Source of the DNA: Halocaridina rubra
Lineage: Eukaryota > Arthropoda > Malacostraca > Decapoda > Atyidae
Assembly: GCA_037179515.1 (NCBI GenBank)
Contig: JAXCGZ010011583.1
Coordinates: forward strand, 10,001-74,000
Direction of reading: 5' to 3'
Length of the DNA: 64,000 nt
Every line of letters begins with the position of its first letter. Position 1 is the first letter of the stretch. The notes beneath the pieces are model-generated. The model did not search any database, had not been told where the DNA came from, and saw only the letters and a program-made list of their open reading frames with translations. Position numbers and translations under genes: made by a program. This document shows, piece by piece, positions 1 through 12,402 of this stretch.

Positions 1-576
1 TGTTTTGAAGGATAGTTTCATTTATTGAAGCTTCAGTGCATGTATGTATTTTTATGGACATAGTATGCATACCTATTCATTTATATCAAATTTACACATA
101 TACTGTATTGATATGTATGATGTGTAGTTCATTCTTTAGACTAGGTGTAGAAGATAGAGAGAATCACCAATATGTCCCCCTCCCTCAGGAGAATCCTTAT
201 TCCCTTGCCTGTGCAAACAAAGAAGTCATATGTAATTGCTTTCACCGACATATGAGGGGAGTTTTGTGAAACTTTCTCACAAAAAGTGAGTAGTTCTCGA
301 GAAATGCTACGAGACACTCACGTTTATGATGTGCAAAATCGGTTGTAGTTGCGATTTATGAAATATATTTGCTACCATTATCATTGCTGGTGCATATAGA
401 GTTAATAATGAGTTAATTATTATTTGGTCGTGAGATGCTACTAGACACTCCTGTTGAAGAAGTATTTTTCGTTGGAGAAATCTGGGCTTCAAGATAGATG
501 AGTACAGAATTAACTTATTTCTAATAATGTTAATAACTACATGTGAGGAACAGAATGAGCTCACTTCAGTAGAACA
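1..576 (+). mobile_element. Sense BEL/Pao 5' LTR, unit 0 (partial)
   Basis: Direct-repeat partner of 5149-5754. The two share collinear blocks, such as a short phrase reading 'ttcaagatagatgag' and a common end near 'agtagaaca'. Beyond that point the two flanks differ, which is what LTR ends should do. The 5' end lies outside the window. The LTR reading is inferred from position either side of gag and protease remnants. Confidence 0.72.
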
Positions 577-1393
577 CTCGTAGGTAGAATATATGTTGGA
601 AAGTTTAGTTTTCAGTATGGGGAAGTTTTAATCTAAGGTGAAGAGAGTTTATTTAATCATTCATATATCACCAGTTCACAAACCCCCTTATAAAATATAT
701 GCATGTATGCTTATGCATGTAATATTAATTATATTTTTACTAGTAGAGAATTTACTTTCGAGATCGTTTGTGGGCCTCTACTGAAGCCGTGTCAGGATTT
801 CCGAATTTCCAAGCCTATGAGATTGAAGGCTAATTATATATTGGAAATCCACAGCATTTAGTCCTTTGAATCGGATAAGAATTGATGTGGTAATATTGAA
901 GATAGTGCAAATTTTAGATAAACTCCCCCGTCTTATTGAAGACAGAATTTAGTTTGGAACTCTACGGTAAAATCCATCCATATTTAAAAAAAAAACGCAT
1001 TGCATGTATTTGCATGAAGATTGCAAACATAACGTTGAATTAAAAGTGGTTGTTGAGATTGATAAGTGCATCTTTTTCCCGAGTGGTTAGTGTTTGTCTC
1101 CATGTGGAATTGAAATATATTTTCATGGCTAAACGTCCACTAAGTAAATTAGAAAATAGTACTCAGTTTCTGCTGGGTGAACGGTGGTATAAGTTTGGGT
1201 TTTGTGTATTTATATATTTCCCGTTTAACAATGTCTATAACTCCGCAGTGTTGTTTATTGGAGGAACAGTGTGTTTTGCATTACATTTTCCATTTACTGT
1301 TGCTGATTTAACAGTGTCGTTTATTTGATGAATAGTGTGTTTTACACTTTAAGGATTGGTGTCATAATTAACAATATTAAATAACTAAATGTT
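577..1393 (+). other. BEL/Pao leader, unit 0, no gene
   Basis: Untranslated region between the LTR and gag. No coding region is supported. It matches the leaders at 14830-15929, 30634-31671 and 47484-48520. The small reading frame at 1050-1328 is broken in the other units and is treated as chance. The RTE-like insertion ends this stretch. Confidence 0.6.
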
Positions 1394-2485
1394 TTTAGAA
1401 GTATTTAGAAGGAAACAGAAAAGTTTACATGTGTTTTGTGGATCTTGAAAAGGCGTATGATAGGGTACTAAGAAGAGTGGTGTATTTGTCTCTGAGAGAG
1501 AGAGGAGTACCAGAGAAGTTAGTAAGAATAGTGAAGAACAGACAAAGTATGGGGTGACTGAGGCATTCCCTGTTTAGGTCGGCCTCCATCAGGGATCAGC
1601 TCTGAGTCCGTTCTTGTTCCTCGTTGTTATCGACACTTGACAAGAGAGTTAAGAAATAATGAAGAGCTGTGGGAACTGATGTTTGCCGATGATGTAGTCA
1701 TTATAGCAGACACAGAAGATGAACTGCAAGAAAGGTTTTTAGCATGGAAAAGGGCCCTCGAAAAAAAAGGATTGAAAGTAAACCCAGGAAAGACAGAGCT
1801 AATGGTTAGTAGTAAAGGAGGTTAGGAAGAGGTAAACCTCCAAATGGAAGATGGTACAATGCTAAGTCAGAGCAGTGAGTTTAACTACTTGGGATCAGTA
1901 TTAACAGAAGAGGGAGGTATGGAGAAAGCAGTGAGACAGAGAGTTAAGGAAGCATGGCGAAAATGATAAGAAGTGACTGGAGTTATCTTAGACAAGAAAA
2001 TGCCGTTAAAACTCAGAATGAAGATATACAAGACAGTGGTCAGGCCTGCACTGCTATATGGGGCAGAAGCTTGGTCACTTAAGAGGAGAGAGGAGGGACT
2101 GTTGGAGAGAACAGAAATGAGGATGGTTAGATGGATTGCTGGAATATCATTACTGGAGAGGAAAGAGAGTCGAGATATAAGAAGAATGTGTGGAATTTGT
2201 AATGTCATAGAGAAGGCTAGGGAAGCTCGTTTGAGATATTATGGCCATGTAGTAAGAAGAGGGGAGGAGGAACCAATCAGGAGAGCTAAGAAAATGCCAG
2301 TGATAGGGAGAAGGAGTGTGGGGCGCCAGCGGATCAGATGGATGGACGTGGTGGGGAGGGATATGGTTGAGGTTGGATTGGAGGAGGGAGATGCAAGGGA
2401 TAGGAACAAGTGGAGGAAGTTGACTCGAGCGGCCGACCCTGCTATTCAGTGGGATTATTAGGGTCGAAGGAAGAAGAAGAAGAAG
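1394..2485 (+). mobile_element. RTE-like non-LTR retrotransposon, 5'-truncated
   Basis: Insertion seen only in unit 0. The uninterrupted sequence in unit 2 (around 31510) reads straight across the site. The element ends in a short (GAA)n tail directly before the resumed target. It covers reverse transcriptase from motif A to the C-terminal region. The RTE assignment rests on the general look of the RT and its 'RYYGHVVRR' tail motif and is tentative; the LINE identity is firm. Confidence 0.85.
1430..2461 (+). pseudogene. RTE-like reverse transcriptase, broken
   Basis: Part of an RNA-directed DNA polymerase that would copy LINE RNA at a nicked target. Frame by frame the sequence shows motif A 'VDLEKAYDRV' near 1440, motif B 'GLHQGSALSP' near 1580 and the catalytic 'FADD' near 1684. 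A C-terminal stretch follows with 'MRMVRWIAG' and 'RYYGHVVRR' and a terminal 'DRNKWRKL' segment (1973-2461 is one open frame of 162 codons). Frameshifts and stops lie between 1540 and 1640, at 1825 and near 1965, so no full protein can be made. The 5' half of the enzyme and the endonuclease are absent, as usual for 5'-truncated LINE copies. Confidence 0.85.
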
Positions 2486-2643
2486 ATTATCTTGAAATTC
2501 TTTGGAAGATTTTCTTGTGATACTCCTTACAGACTGAAGTTTATTGTATTGTTGGAATTGTAAGGAAGATCGTGTTCTCTTTGATAACGCATTAGAAAAT
2601 ATATTTATATGTTGTTCTCTTATGTTTTGTTTGCTTTCTCAAT

Positions 2644-3709
2644 ATTTTGCTCAAATCTGAGGCATTACAAAGTCTTCGGGAATTGGTTCAACGTGACTGT
2701 GTTCAGTGTCAAACTGAACTTGCCAAAGATGATGAAACACTTGCTGTTGCTTCTTTAGAGATGTGTCATCGTATGCTAACAGGAAGATTTGGAAGATATG
2801 TTAGGAAATATGAAGAACAAGTCGAGGATAAACCTCTTAAAAGGAATTCAGAAGAGGATGATATAGAACATAATGCCCGTAAAGGAGATGCCAAAGACAC
2901 CATAAAGGGATAGCCTTTTGCTAGTGAGAATAATGATGAAAGACTTCAATGGCTGCAATCTGTTTATGACAGCAATGATAAGCTAGTACGAAATTTAATG
3001 AGGAAATTGGTAAAAATACTAACACCCTCTTCTAATTAGTCATCACTTTTTAAATTAAGCAGGATGTAGAACCCATTACTCGAAGTCTGAAAAATAATAG
3101 AAACATGAAGAACACTGATTGGGTGTTGTCAGGACTTGTGACAATGAAATTACCAGATGTGGAGAACTGGATTAGCATGAAAACTGACACAAAATATCCT
3201 ACATTTGAAGCCCTTATGAAGAACTGGGGAAATATGTATATCATAGAGATGACAACAACATTAAAGATAACACAAAAGAAGATGCCCAAACCTCCCAGAA
3301 GAGATAAGACCAAATTCTTTAAAAAGAGTGTTGGTAGTTATGGTGTTCTTGCAAAAAGAGTAAATAATAAATAAGAATGTGTATTCTGTGGTTGGCAATG
3401 TCATACGTCTGATGAGTGTAATAAAGTAGCTAGTATAAATGCACGCAGAGACGAATGGAGAAGCAGTAACAAATGTTACACTTAATTAAATTGTAACAAG
3501 TGTAAGAAAAATGGCCAACATACAGCCTTGTGTTACAAACAAGAATCAAAGTTTCCTAAAATGCTTGGAGAACATACATTTCTGAATGAACAGTCAGGAT
3601 ATAATTCAAAATTAATAGATGAGTAAAGCAATGAGCAAGAACATTCTGACTAAGAAAATGACAAGAAACATGTTGGTATAATAACTATGAATGCAGTATA
3701 AAGGGAAAT
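2644..3709 (+). pseudogene. BEL/Pao gag, unit 0, broken
   Basis: Remnant of the capsid and nucleocapsid protein of a BEL/Pao retroelement (DUF1759-type gag). The start ATG seen in units 1 and 3 is ATT here. The first 89 codons are open (to 2913). A deletion of about 230 bases relative to unit 1 then removes the 'W..FWDTF' core. A second open piece (3105-3374) holds the 'SGLVTMKLP' segment. Two CCHC knuckles follow, at about 3377-3418 (CVFC..) and 3495-3536 (CNKC..). Broken features shared by all four sense units are a one-base loss near 3053 ('aaattaag', against 'aaattcaag' in the antisense copies) and an in-frame TAA just before the second knuckle. The family assignment is secure and the gene is dead. 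Confidence 0.82.
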
Positions 3710-4300
3710 GATGAAACCAAGTTTACCCTCATGTGCTCTGCCTACTGCAAGTGAAAAAAATAAGCAGCTCAGAGGGAAGCCTTTAGGTAAACACTAGGCT
3801 ATTCTTTGACAGAGTTCCCCAGTTTTCCTTTATAACTAGGCAATTAGCTGAATGGCTTAAATTAAGCCCAATACATGAAAAGACTCTTGGTATTGATGCA
3901 TTTCTTTCTAAAACGAAGAAGAGAAGTTTTCTGGTTGTAAATGTAGCTATTAAATTGGGAAAAAGAAGAGTCAGCCTTAAATTACTCATAGTTGATGATA
4001 TGGTAATTAGCATCCACACTCCAAGAATAACAAAGAATGCAAATGTGTTAAAGTCTAATGGTCACAAGATGGCTGATGAAGATATTGATAGTGATATAGT
4101 GAGAACATTGGCATTGTTATTGGTGCCTTGCATTTTAGTCAGTTTGTTAGTGGTATTAACAAGTGGGATGTCTATAATATGATGGAAACACTGGGAGGTG
4201 TCATGTTGTATAGCCATATTCCTTGTATACTCATGAACCCAGTAATGTGCAAAACCAAATTGTTATGTGATTAGGAACACAGATTTCGCCTGCTTCTACT
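3710..4300 (+). pseudogene. BEL/Pao aspartic protease (DUF1758-like), unit 0, dead
   Basis: Remnant of the retropepsin-like protease that would cut the polyprotein. The sequence shows 'LPSCALPTAS', then 'FFDRVPQ' where an active enzyme has D-T/S-G, then 'FITRQLAEWLKL'. After that come 'FLVVNVAIKLGKRR', 'ISIHTPRI' and 'DEDIDSD', all in the order known for this domain. The catalytic glycine is valine and the threonine is arginine. Frames change several times. The ending leads directly into the linker repeat at 4307. Confidence 0.82.
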
Positions 4301-5148
4301 CAAGAGTTGATTGAAGAGGCCATAGAGCCCATTGATAAGTTGTTGATTGAAGACGCCATAGAGCCTGTTAATAAGTTGAGTGAAGAGACCATAGAGCATG
4401 TTAATAAGCTGTGGGATCCAGAGAGAATTGGAGTAAATGAGTAAGAAGTGAGTTACAAAGATAAAACTACAATTGGAGGGTTTACAGATTCTGCTCCCTT
4501 GAAGCCTATCCACACTTCTCTTCCACTCAAGAGTCAGAGAGACTTTGGACAAATGAAGTCTCCAGTAGAGAAGTTGAAGGAGATATTGGGAAATTTCCAA
4601 GTAGATAATTTGTTGGATGCTTGTACCAGTGAAGGGAAATAGCTTGATACATGCAATACCGCAGATGTATAGTTAGCAAAGGCCAGAATATCACTGCAAG
4701 CATGGACCTCCAACAGTGCAAGACTTCAAAGGGTACTGGATCAGTGCTTTTTCTTTTTTTAAATCTAGATCCCCTAAAGAATCAGTCTTTAGATTAATCT
4801 GGAATGTTAATACAGAAAAGTTGTCTTTCAAAGGTCTGAAGGCTATAGAAGAAGTCTTGACAAAACAGATACCTCTGTCACTGGTGGGTATAGTTTTTGG
4901 CCCCTTAGGTCTAATATCATCCTTACTAAGAAGAGAAAAAATTCTTATTCAGAGAGACTGGTCTGAAAAACTCTAATGGGAAAATCCTGTTATCAGAAGT
5001 ATACAATGAGGAATCATAGAATTATGAAAGATATGAACATCAAGCTGCCCCAAAACTTGAAGAATTGTGGACACACTTAAGCATGGATGATAAATTGTGG
5101 CCCTTATGGGGAGACCCTCCCTTTTTTCTTTTCTGGAGAGGCTCAGGA
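4301..5148 (+). pseudogene. BEL/Pao linker and reverse transcriptase stump, unit 0
   Basis: After three copies of a 36-base repeat (4307-4411) comes a segment that typically lies between protease and RT in Pao polyproteins ('LWDPERIGV'-like, then 'HTSLPLKSQ'). It is joined to a C-terminal RT piece containing 'GPLGLISSLLRREK', comparable to the family's 'FDPLGLLSP' segment. The RT catalytic core, RNase H and integrase are missing, so several kilobases were deleted before the unit was multiplied. A purine-rich stretch (GGAGAGGCTCAGGA) just before 5149 could be the old polypurine tract. Confidence 0.75.
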
Positions 5149-5754
5149 TGTCTTGAATATATTTCAAGACAGTTTATTTCTAAGTACATATGTAAGTGTT
5201 GCTTTGCATGATAGTTTCGTTTATTGTTGCTTAAGTGCATGTATGTATATTTATGGACATATTATGTATACCTATTCATTTATATTAAAATTACAGATAT
5301 ATTAGTATGTGCAATGTGTAGTTCATTTTTTGGACTAGCTGTAGACTCCAAAAATTAAGCCACAAATATGCCCCCCCCCCTTGGGAGAATTCTTATTCCC
5401 AAAGAAGTTATATGTAATTGTTTCCACTGACAGAAGAGGGGAGTTTTGTAACACTTTCTTAAAAAATGTTACTTGTTCTTGTGAGATGCTAAGAGACACT
5501 CATGTTTACGATGTGTGAAATGGGTTGTAGTTGAGATTTATGAAATACATTTGATACCGTGATCATTGACGGTGCATATGCATTTAATAATGATAAATTA
5601 GTTATGTTCGTGAGACGCTACGAGACACTCCTGTTCAAGAACTACTTTTTGTTGGACATCTGGGCTTCAAGATAGATGAGTATAGAAGTAACTTATTTCT
5701 AACAATGTTTATAACTACGTGTGAGGGACAGAATGAGATGATTTTAGTAGAACA
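5149..5754 (+). mobile_element. Sense BEL/Pao 3' LTR, unit 0
   Basis: Starts TGTCTTGAAT and ends about AGTAGAACA. It is collinear with 14179-14829 (the 5' LTR of unit 1) but clearly diverged from it. It is closer to the other 3' copies (18607, 36592, 51149) than to the 5' copies. A short deletion removes the stretch that follows 'gactagctgtag' in the other copies. Confidence 0.72.
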
Positions 5755-6210
5755 TTTTTTTATTCAAATTACTGTACATGGGGACATGTGCACATGGGCC
5801 CTCCCAGTGATACTGTTGTTAAACATCACAATCTATATTTGGTCATGTATAAATAAAAAATCAATAGAATTTGCAATTAATTTTAAATATCAGAGCAAGA
5901 AATAAAGAATAAAATATAGTGTAACAACTGATTGATGGCAGAAGAGCACACTGCTATTATTAATTAAGAGTAATATATTATGGTTTAAATGTATTAATGG
6001 CAGAAGAGTACTATGCAATTATTGATTAACAGTAATATTTGTAACAGTAATTTTCAATAACCCTTGCTGAGTTCTATCATTTAAGTTAAATCTCCATTTT
6101 ACCACAGAACCACAACAAACAATTTGAAGCAGATATAGCATAACAATTTTTAGGTTAGGGTAATAAGTAGGTACGTATACATATACCTATACATGCATGC
6201 ACATGTGCCT
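5755..6210. other. Flank between 3' LTR and (TA)n, unit 0, no gene
   Basis: AT-rich sequence also present in units 1 to 3, ending in the tract-flanking 'catgcatgcacatgtgcc'. It contains two similar short segments with 'ggcagaagag'. Nothing coding or structured was recognised. Confidence 0.5.
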
Positions 6211-6328
<118 letters not shown>

Positions 6329-6486
6329 TGCATATACTCATATATACATAGCTAATTAGATGAGCAATAGAAATGCCACTGGAGCTTCATAGTCATCATA
6401 TCTAGGAGAGAGAAAGTGAGAGTTTATAGTATTCTTTTTAGCATATGGAGTTATTAGTCCTTTCAACCGATATGCATGCATACATG

Positions 6487-7140
6487 CTACTGGTAGATTT
6501 GTCTCCAGAAATACATAAAAATGGCATAGTAAGGGTAGCATATGCATTCTTATCAAATATAAGGGTAACCTTCAGGCACATGGACAAGGAAATGTTCAGA
6601 AATATTTATGTAACCTATGTGAGGCCAAAACTCGAATATGCAGCCCCCTTTTGCAATCCACACTTGAAAAAGCACATAGCTAAGCTTGAAAAAGTTCAAA
6701 GACATGCCACGAAACTGGTGCCAGAAATACGCAATCTCAGTTATGATGAGAGGCTGAGGGAATTAGACTTACCATCACTCGAAGCTAAAAGATTGAGGGG
6801 GGATATGGTGACAGTCTTTAAATTCCTTCATGGTTATGATAGAGTGTATAGGGATCGATATTTTGATATGGCTGGCTCTAGAACTAGAGGTCATAGTTTG
6901 AAGCTTCGTAAGAAAACTTCTTTGCAGGATGTAAGGAAATACTTTTTCAGTGTAAGAGTAGTTGATAATTGGAATTGGCTAAGCGAGGAGGTAGTTAATG
7001 CTATCTTAATCCATAGTTTTAAGGACAGGTATGATAAGTATCACTAAGTTTAAAATGGAACCGATCAGGAGACGGGAAGATGCGAGCTTTTGGGCTCTTT
7101 CCCGTAAACATAATTAGGTAATCACAATTAGGTAATCACA
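6487..7140 (+). mobile_element. CR1-like LINE 3' end, unit-0-specific insertion
   Basis: 5'-truncated copy of the same CR1-like family as 59719-63711. It holds the last roughly 190 codons of RT, including 'HMDKEMFRNIYVTYVRPKLEYA' in short pieces and ending 'RYDKYH'. It is open to its stop at 7047. Then come the 3' UTR with 'ggagacgggaagat' and two tandem copies of ATTAGGTAATCACA at the very end. The empty site is readable in unit 1 (near 19938), unit 2 (near 37648) and unit 3 (near 54090). It is closely related to the 59719 copy, so it is younger than the CR1 tail at 7695. Confidence 0.9.
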
Positions 7141-7694
<554 letters not shown>

Positions 7695-8613
7695 TAAATG
7701 ATCTACCAGAGTCTGTAAATTCATTCATAAATATGTTTGCAGATGATACATAGATTGTAAAGAAAGTAACAAACGAGAACAATAGTAGAGAACTTCAGAA
7801 AGTTCTAAATAGTCTGCATCAATGGTCAGAAAAGTGGTTAATGGAATTCAATGCTTCTAAATGTAAGGTTATGAGAATGGGTACAAGTGCAAGAAGGCCC
7901 TAGCTTGACTAGTCTGTGGCAGGAGTTCAACTTCAAGAGACAGAGAATGAGAGAGATCTAGGAGTAAACATACTGGCCGATTTGTCTCCAGAAATACATG
8001 TAAATGGTATAGTAAGGGCAGCATATGCTTCCTTACCAAATGTAAGGGTAGTCTTCAGGCACACAGACAAGGAAATGTTCAAAAATATTTATGTACCCTC
8101 TGTGAGGACAAAACTTAAATATACAGCCCTCTTTTGAAATGAGCACTTGAAAAAGCACATAGTTAAGCTGAAAAAAAGTTCACAGACACGTCACAAAACT
8201 TGTGCCAGAAATACGTAATCTCAGTTATGACGAGAGGCTGATGGAATTAGACTTACCATTACTCGAAGCTAGAAGTTTGAGTGGATATATGGTGACAGTT
8301 TTTAAATTCTTTCATGGTTATGACAAAGTGGATAGGGATCGATATTTTGATATGGCCGGCACTAGAATTATAGGTCATAGTTTGAAGCTTCGCAAGAAAG
8401 CTTCTTTGCAAAATGTAAAGAAGTGCTTTTTTAGTGCAAGAGAAGATGATAATTGTAATACGCTAAGCGAGGAGGTAGTTAATGCTAACTCAATCCATAG
8501 TTTTAAGGACAAGTATTATAAGTATCACTAAATACAAAATGGAGCCGATCAGGAGACGGGAAGATACGAGTTTGGGGTTCTTTCCCGTAAGCAAAATTAG
8601 GTAATTACACATA
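7695..8613 (+). pseudogene. CR1-like RT 3' fragment, old copy, unit 0
   Basis: Starts at 'NDLPESVNSF' just before the RT catalytic motif, which reads 'FADDT' followed by a stop. It runs to the family's terminal 'KYH' with several stops and frameshifts. It shares private changes with 20428-21242 in unit 1 (for example 'KYTALF' then stop, and 'REDDNCN' near the end). It was therefore already here before units 0 and 1 were separated by duplication. It ends with a single decayed copy of the 3' terminal repeat. Confidence 0.85.
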
Positions 8614-8620
8614 TCCACAC

Positions 8621-8623
<3 letters not shown>

Positions 8624-8689
<66 letters not shown>
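8624..8689. repeat. (TA)n microsatellite, second of unit 0
   Basis: About 66 bases of TA directly after the old CR1 tail. The counterpart in unit 1 is 21255-21343. Confidence 0.97.
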
Positions 8690-8695
<6 letters not shown>

Positions 8696-8830
8696 TTTAA
8701 AAAGGTGAGAGTAATATTATAAAAAGGAAAAATAAATAAAAAAAATTTAAAAATAAATGTGCAAGTAAACAATTGCACACATACACATTTACACCTACAA
8801 ATACATGCATACACAAAAGCACAGCACCAT

Positions 8831-9165
8831 CTTCTTCTTCTTCTTCTTCTTCTTCCTCTATTTGCGTTCCCATTTTCATAAGGGGTCGCATCTCTTCACT
8901 AGTCGTCTCCACTGGTTCCGGTCCATCACTTGCTCCTTCCCCAGCTGTCTCTCTCTGAGATCCTCCTTCAGTCGGTCCTTCCACCGTAGTTTAGGTCTTC
9001 CTCGTCTACGTCTGCCCTGCACGTCCATCTCCATCACTCTCACCCACACGTAGTCTTCTTCTCTCCTCTTCACATGACCGAATCACTGTCATCTCCTCTC
9101 CTGCGCTTTCGCCGACGCCTCCACCACCTTCACTGTACCTCTGATCCGATCATTTCGTATGAAGG
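8831..9165 (-). mobile_element. RTE-like LINE 3' end with (GAA)n tail, antisense
   Basis: Read on the minus strand it encodes 'RRREEDYVWVRVMEMDVQ' in decayed form, a basic 'GRRRRGRPKLRWKDRL' stretch and 'DRNQWRRL'. It then runs into a GAA tail, seen as CTT repeats at 8831-8855. This is the extreme C-terminus of an RTE-like reverse transcriptase. The corresponding unit-1 site (around 24940) reads without it. It is a different subfamily from the insertion at 1394. Confidence 0.8.
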
Positions 9166-9251
9166 AAAACGAAAAGGAAAGACTGAAAGCCCTTTCCACT
9201 CGCTACCCTTCAATTTAAAAACATGAGAGAGGATTATCTCAGCTTAATCAA

Positions 9252-9424
<173 letters not shown>

Positions 9425-10400
9425 GGGTTGCAGAAGTGCACACAAAGTTCAAAGTAACTCAGACCAAGAAATCTGAAATCCTAAAGCTTTGTGCACTCTG
9501 TAATGTAGTGTAATAAAGTGCTGCCCCTTCACACTCACATAAATGACATTTTGAGTGTTCTGGGTGCTCTCTGCCAGTTTTCTCGCAATTCATCTCCAAT
9601 ATAATTCTATAACCAAGTCTTATACGGGCACCAACTCTATCACAGTCACCTGTAAACATTTTACCCATGCTGTATTTGTGTCTCAGCCTTCTAAAGTTTT
9701 CGTAATGTTGGATCGATCATCTGCTTACATGTTGTGTGAGTGTAGAAAGTTCTTACTCTTCCATAAGCTCATTCTACAACATTGCTTTAAACTGACACAG
9801 TGTGGTTATAGATTCAGACACTGAACTCTCATTTGCCATTTTGCAAGCCTGTCAGCCTTTTCATTACCTACTATCACAACATGGGAGGGTGCCCATTAAA
9901 ACTTAACTTGAAGTTTAAATTTCGTGCAGTTAATAAGAGCCTCTTGAATTGCAATCATGTGAGTTTTGTACGAGCTTTTCAATTATCTCAATGAAAGAAG
10001 CGCACTCTGTGAGTCACACCATATGTTAGCATTTTTCTAGCACTGAGAACATGTTCAATAGCAAGTTTTAGAACAACAACATCATAGTCGGTGATTGATG
10101 ACCACTTTGGCATACTCAGAGCTTTGTCATATAATTGCTGCCCTTCAAAATTTCCATAAACTATAATGCTGCACCCAGACCCTCCTGTACTGTGTTTGTG
10201 AGAAATATCAATGTAAATGCAGAGTGTTTCATTGCTATTTGGGAAACTGGTGCCAATAGAAACTTTAATTTCTTCTAATTGTTTTCTTTAATAATTGGGG
10301 TGACATTTCAACCAGATGAAAATATTGGAAAGAGAATTTTTGGCCCAATCCTCTTGCAAGGATTTATTAACATTGCAGGACTACTCTCAGTAAATAGTGT
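9425..10400 (-). pseudogene. I-type LINE 3' end with RNase H domain, unit 0
   Basis: Minus-strand frames show a decayed RNase H domain: 'CIYTDRSH' near 10220, then 'KALSMPKWSSITDYE' and a degraded 'APSHVG' segment near 9880. The C-terminal 'GDCDRVGARIRLGYR' and 'CHLCE' pieces follow at 9459-9668. RNase H downstream of RT is typical of the I group of LINEs. The upstream edge against BEL sequence is near 10400 but is not sharp. Multiple stops make it a relic. Its counterparts are 25176-26165 and 38195-39175. Confidence 0.8.
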
Positions 10401-10412
10401 TACATTATGATT

Positions 10413-11100
10413 TTTCTGTAGTTTTATCTTTATAACTCACTTCTTGTCTATTTACTCCAATACTATCTGGCTCCCACAACTTATTAACAGCCTCTATGGC
10501 CTCCTTAATCAACTCTTCTGTAGTAGTATTCAATAACTGTGTTCCTACTTGCATAACAATTTAATTTTGCACAGTACTGTGTTCATGTTGAGCATCATGA
10601 GGAATGAGACCATACAACATGACACCATCAGGTGTTTCCAGCAATTATAGATATCTCACTTGTTAATACCACTATAAAATAGCAAAAAAGTAAGGCATCA
10701 AAAACAATGACAATGTTCTCAAGTATATTGCTATCATTATCTTCATCAGCCAACTTGTGACCCTTGTATTTTAGCAGATTTTCAGCCTTTGCTATTCCAG
10801 GGGTATGGATGCTAATTAGCATATCTACAACTACGAGTAATTTAACTCTGGCTCTTCTTTGGCCAAACTTAATAACTATATTTACAACAGGAAAAATACC
10901 CTTCTTTGATTCAAAATGAAGTGCATCAATACCAACAGCCATTTCATCAAGTAGGCTCAATATAAGCATTTCAGCTAATTCCATGGCTATAAAGTAACCC
11001 TGGAAACCTGATTATAAGAATAACGTAGTGCTTACCCATAAGCATCTCTTTGAATTGCTTACTTTTCCACTGGGAGTGGGTACTGCACATGAGGGCAAAC
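10413..11100 (-). pseudogene. Antisense BEL/Pao protease and linker, unit 0
   Basis: Minus strand. A 118-codon frame (10628-10984) shows 'FPVVNIVIKFGQRR', 'ISIHTPGI' and 'HKLADEDNDS', as in the sense copies but clearly diverged. The catalytic position reads stop-S-G, so the aspartate is gone while the glycine survives, the reverse of the sense copies. The linker (to 10413) has one unit of the 'IEAVNK' motif, where sense copies have three. The element stops at the I-type LINE boundary, so RT and integrase are absent. Confidence 0.8.
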
Positions 11101-12402
11101 TCGGTCTAACTTTTTTTTCTTAATACTACATTCATAGTCATCACACCAACATGCTTTTTGTTCTTTTATGAGTGATTGCTTGACTCGTCTTTTAATTTTG
11201 AACTTTTTCCTGACTGTTCATCCAGAAATGTAAAATCTTCTAACCTTTTAAGAAACTTTGATTCTTGCTTGTAACATAGGGCTGCATGGTGACCATATTT
11301 CTTACACTTCGTACTGCTTAATCAAGTGTAATATTCATATGATTAATGACCTGATTGAGTACATCTCAGACATTTGTTACTCTCTCTCAATCTGTCTCTG
11401 TGTTCATTTATATTAACAACTCTATTTCAATGTTCAGACTTATGACCTTGCCAACCACAGAATACAATGTTTTTTTTTTTTACAAAACTATCTACACTCT
11501 TTTCATAGAACAGGGTCTCCTCCCTCGGGGAGGTTTGGATATCTCTCTTTGTTGTATCTTTACAGTTGTTGCCTTCTATATGATATATATATTTTCCTAG
11601 TCCTTCAAGAGCATTTCAAATGTAGAATATTTTGTGTCAATTTCATGCAAATACAGTTCTCTACATTTTCTGGTAATTTCATTATCACGAATTCTGAAAA
11701 TACCTAATCAGTGTTCTTCATGTCTCCATAAATTTCCGGACGTCGAGTAGTAACTTCTACTTATTGCTTGAATTTAAAAGTGATGAATAATTAGATGAGG
11801 GGGTTAGTAACTTCACCAATTTCCTCATTAAATTTCGCTCTAGCTTATCCTTGCTGTCATAAACAGTTTGCAGCTGATGAATGCATTCATCATAACTCTT
11901 ACTAGCAAAAGGATATCCCTTTATGGTGTCTTTGGCATCTCCCTTAACGGCATTCCTTAAGATTGCAAACTTCTATCATACTTGGCATAGAAGTGCTATG
12001 TACTAAACTATCAATTGTATACCAAAGCTCATTACATTCATCATAGTTTAAAGAAAACTGTGGTATTTTTATTTCAGAAAATCTAGGTTTGTCCTGTTCA
12101 CTAGGGAAACTTGAACTCAGAACTAAAAGCTCTAGTACTCTTCATAGTTCCTAACTTACATATCCGTTCTTCGACAGTTAAGCTAATCTCATTTACTGTT
12201 TTAGCTATATTGTCAAGCCCTCGACATATTTTTCATATTTCATATCATACCTTCCAAATCTTGCTGTCGGCATTTGATGAAATTTTTCTAAATAAGTAAC
12301 AACAAGGGTCTCATTATCTTTGCCAAGTTCTGTTCGAAACTGAACACAAGTACGAACAACCAATTCCTGAAGACGTTGTAATGCCTCACGTTTAAGCAAC
12401 AT
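11101..12402 (-). pseudogene. Antisense BEL/Pao gag, unit 0
   Basis: Minus strand. It starts with ATG and 'LLKREALQRLQE' at 12402 and has a 65-codon open piece. A decayed core follows, near 12050-11950 ('W..LWD'-like). Two damaged CCHC knuckles lie near 11460 and 11290. It keeps the 'aaattcaag' bases that all sense copies have lost, which shows it branched before that deletion. Confidence 0.78.

Noticed and set aside
1637..2461. A possible host gene with long open frames on the plus strand
   Set aside because: Motifs are those of a LINE reverse transcriptase, and the segment is an insertion absent from the other units.
3010..3063. A 53-base GT..AG segment with a 'tactaac' branch-like motif in sense gag, whose removal would restore the frame (present in all units)
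   Set aside because: The antisense copies keep one more base ('aaattcaag') and read through without splicing. The frame break is better explained by a one-base loss, and the splice-like signals by chance.
2644..5148. Frequent in-frame TAA/TAG where glutamine might be expected, as if stop codons were reassigned
   Set aside because: TGA stops and frameshifts are also common in these copies, and intact frames at 44895-46787 and 62842-63711 use CAA/CAG normally. Ordinary decay is sufficient.
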